From the NCBI GenBank assembly GCA_964640935.1, contig CAZXIY010000029.1:1-15157 (forward strand): a DNA stretch of 15,157 nt, read 5' to 3'. A program made the translations under genes and the position numbers. Under the pieces are notes generated by a model that did no database searches, had not been told where the DNA came from, and worked only from the letters and a program-made list of their open reading frames with translations. Positions 13,762-15,157 of this stretch are shown here, in pieces. The stretch comes from CAZXIY01 sp964640935. GTDB lineage: Archaea > Thermoplasmatota > Thermoplasmata > Methanomassiliicoccales > Methanomethylophilaceae. Numbering within the stretch: the first letter of the stretch is position 1; every line of letters starts with the position of its first letter.

Positions 13762-14640
13762 TCAGATCAGGACTCCGCCGGACAGCAGAATGAAGACGAC
13801 GAGTATCGCAGCCCTGGATATCTCGTTAGCTGCCATGAGCGCCGATTCTCCGATGGCTTCCGATCTCGAATTCGCCCTGTTGGCCACCAGCCACCCTACG
13901 ACCCACGAGATCACCGTGGCGACCAGCACCGCAACTATCACATTAAGTACCATGCTGCCGTTGGAGAATATGTTCTCGTATGTGACGCACAGATACACGA
14001 GACCGATGATGATCAACGCGATCAGCGACAGAACGATCGATGCTACCATCGACATGACCATGGCACCCTGATCGATCTTGCCCACCAGATTGGCAGTGGT
14101 CTCGTCCCCGGTCTTTGCGTAACGAACTGTCGAGACCATGGCGTTCTTGGTCACTATCTCCAGCGGCCAGATGATGGACAGCATCATCATATCGAGGCTG
14201 AATAAACTGGCAAAGACCACCAGGAATATCGCGAGCGAAAGCCCGAACCCGACAAGGTTCCCTTTCGCGTCGGAGGATAGACCGTTGCCGTAGTCGGTAA
14301 GATCGCAGAACGGCGCATACTTCATGATCAGGAACAGCATCAGGATAGTGACGGCCGCTATGACCGGAACAGGTATCTCCAACTCGTAGAGGATAAAGGC
14401 GACGAGCGACAGCACCATACCGACAATGAATCCCATGGCTGAGACCAAATAGAATCTGTCGGTGGCATCTTTCTTTTCTATGCCCTTCGGACCGAATGTG
14501 GTATATGCTCCGACCATTTCAGTCACGGCCTTGAGCATCCCTTTGTAATCGCTCTTCGTCGAAGTCCCGGTCCCGGAAGATCCGTTCTGGACCTGACCCG
14601 ATGCTTCTGCATCGCCTGTGTTACCGTTTTCCTCGGTCAT
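13762..14640 (-). CDS. CobS-like polytopic membrane protein
   Basis: This 292-residue integral membrane protein has a hydrophilic Gly/Ser/Thr-rich N-terminus (1-30) and about six to seven membrane segments (near 64-84, 90-107, 131-147, 150-170, 195-219, 229-251, 273-292). Layout and spacing resemble adenosylcobinamide-GDP ribazoletransferase (CobS), which joins alpha-ribazole to the nucleotide-activated corrinoid in the last steps of B12 synthesis. The acidic loop CDLTDYGNGL (112-121) sits where CobS has HLDGLADTADGL, and the last part (IGESALMAANEISRAAIL, 263-280) parallels the conserved TGDTLGAANE segment. The acidic motif is degenerate: the leading histidine is lost, one residue is deleted and the last Asp is Asn. 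Activity is therefore uncertain; it may be a diverged enzyme or a repurposed relative. A GGGGGAG Shine-Dalgarno 7 bases before the ATG overlaps the preceding stop, so it is coupled to the upstream gene. Confidence 0.5.
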   Translation of the reverse strand: MTEENGNTGDAEASGQVQNGSSGTGTSTKSDYKGMLKAVTEMVGAYTTFGPKGIEKKDATDRFYLVSAMGFIVGMVLSLVAFILYELEIPVPVIAAVTILMLFLIMKYAPFCDLTDYGNGLSSDAKGNLVGFGLSLAIFLVVFASLFSLDMMMLSIIWPLEIVTKNAMVSTVRYAKTGDETTANLVGKIDQGAMVMSMVASIVLSLIALIIIGLVYLCVTYENIFSNGSMVLNVIVAVLVATVISWVVGWLVANRANSRSEAIGESALMAANEISRAAILVVFILLSGGVLI

Positions 14641-14644
14641 CTCA

Positions 14645-15154
14645 TCACTCCCCCTCTGTGCTTGATGACGGGATCTCGCTCGATCTCTGTTTCAAGAACG
14701 ACAGCAGACCGCATATAGCAAGCAACAAACCCGCAATAATCGTGAAATAAGCCCCTATACCCGGACTGTGCGAAAGACCCCAATTGATGCTGTTGTAATT
14801 CACAATGAAAAGTACTGCCAACAATATCCAGAGAGCACCGATCACTACAGTAATGATAGAAGGGGCATTCCCTGAAAAGAATGCGTACTCGACATGGAAA
14901 TAATTGGACAGCAGCATGACAGCGGCCTCGATCACTGCAAATATGAAGCAGAACAACGGAATATAGCTGTATGCTCCTAGTGCCGATTTGCCCATATCTA
15001 TCATTTCAACGCCCTTAATAACCATTCCACCCGAATCGTGGTCAATCCATATGAAAAAGAATGACATAAAGGCAATAAAGACCGCAACGATCTGAATCAC
15101 GTTCAGAAGCGAATACGACCCGTATCTTTTGCCGTATAAATCAACGGTTGACAA
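14645..15154 (-). CDS. Four-helix membrane protein, possibly 5'-partial
   Basis: The 169-residue protein has four predicted membrane segments (about 16-37, 62-84, 98-118, 133-154), a short N-terminus rich in Tyr and Lys, and a hydrophilic Ser/Glu tail ending in SSSTEGE. I recognise no family. If translation starts in the window the codon is TTG at 15154. The frame is open to the window edge (next codon ACT at 15155-15157), so the gene may begin outside. It ends 4 bases before the CobS-like gene, and its last codons supply that gene's Shine-Dalgarno, so the two form an operon. The small size and topology suggest an accessory subunit or membrane anchor for a complex with the downstream protein, which is inference only. 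Confidence 0.75.
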   Translation of the reverse strand: MSTVDLYGKRYGSYSLLNVIQIVAVFIAFMSFFFIWIDHDSGGMVIKGVEMIDMGKSALGAYSYIPLFCFIFAVIEAAVMLLSNYFHVEYAFFSGNAPSIITVVIGALWILLAVLFIVNYNSINWGLSHSPGIGAYFTIIAGLLLAICGLLSFLKQRSSEIPSSSTEGE

Positions 15155-15157
15155 AGT

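Noticed and set aside
13676..14071. Plus-strand frame of 131 codons at the end of the CobS-like gene
   Set aside because: Ser/Thr-rich antisense translation of membrane helices. It also runs through the hairpin and has no start signals that fit.

Overview
This window reads as a chromosomal segment of a euryarchaeon, most likely of the Methanomassiliicoccales (Thermoplasmata). The archaeal assignment rests on an Orc1/Cdc6 initiator, an archaeal replication factor C small subunit, an NcsA/TtuA-type tRNA thiolase, and TATA-like boxes about 25-27 bases ahead of several start codons (leaderless-type promoters). The narrower assignment is an inference. It rests on formate-tetrahydrofolate ligase, cytosolic Sel1-repeat proteins, a short Hsp70, and complete absence of TAG stops: of 15 recognised reading frames 13 end in TGA, 2 in TAA and none in TAG, as expected where TAG can encode pyrrolysine. 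I see no rRNA, tRNA, CRISPR array, insertion sequence or phage gene.

Layout. At 152-2556 (+), cysS and a radical SAM gene overlap. At 5624-2543 (-) lies a compact operon: a NIF3/DUF34 metal-binding protein, then Orc1/Cdc6, then the tRNA thiolase, with 1- and 15-base gaps. It is divergent from rfcS (5772-6518, +), which is interrupted by a 100-base run of N. The N run almost certainly stands for about 300 real bases. A PaaK-type arylacetate-CoA ligase (7751-6519, -) abuts rfcS tail to tail. Its upstream region carries two inverted repeats.

At 12054-7833 (-) come fhs, a lid-less Hsp70 with a TTG start, and a Sel1-repeat protein whose ATG overlaps the Hsp70 stop (ATGA). The last two look like a translationally coupled chaperone-like pair. 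Next are two small genes in divergent orientation: an 81-residue protein (12358-12113, -) and a 59-residue protein (12504-12683, +). A second Sel1-repeat protein (13590-12676, -) follows. The right edge (15154-13762, -) encodes two polytopic membrane proteins in one operon; the second resembles a divergent cobalamin synthase (CobS).

Themes. Replication functions (cdc6, rfcS) sit back to back around a 132-base, dyad-rich intergenic region that deserves testing as an origin or shared regulatory site. C1/folate and aromatic acid metabolism are represented by fhs and the CoA ligase. The least explained parts are the Hsp70-Sel1 pair, the radical SAM protein with a C-terminal cysteine cluster, the 59-residue gene, the CobS-like protein, and a strong imperfect hairpin between the membrane operon and the second Sel1 gene that may be a small RNA.
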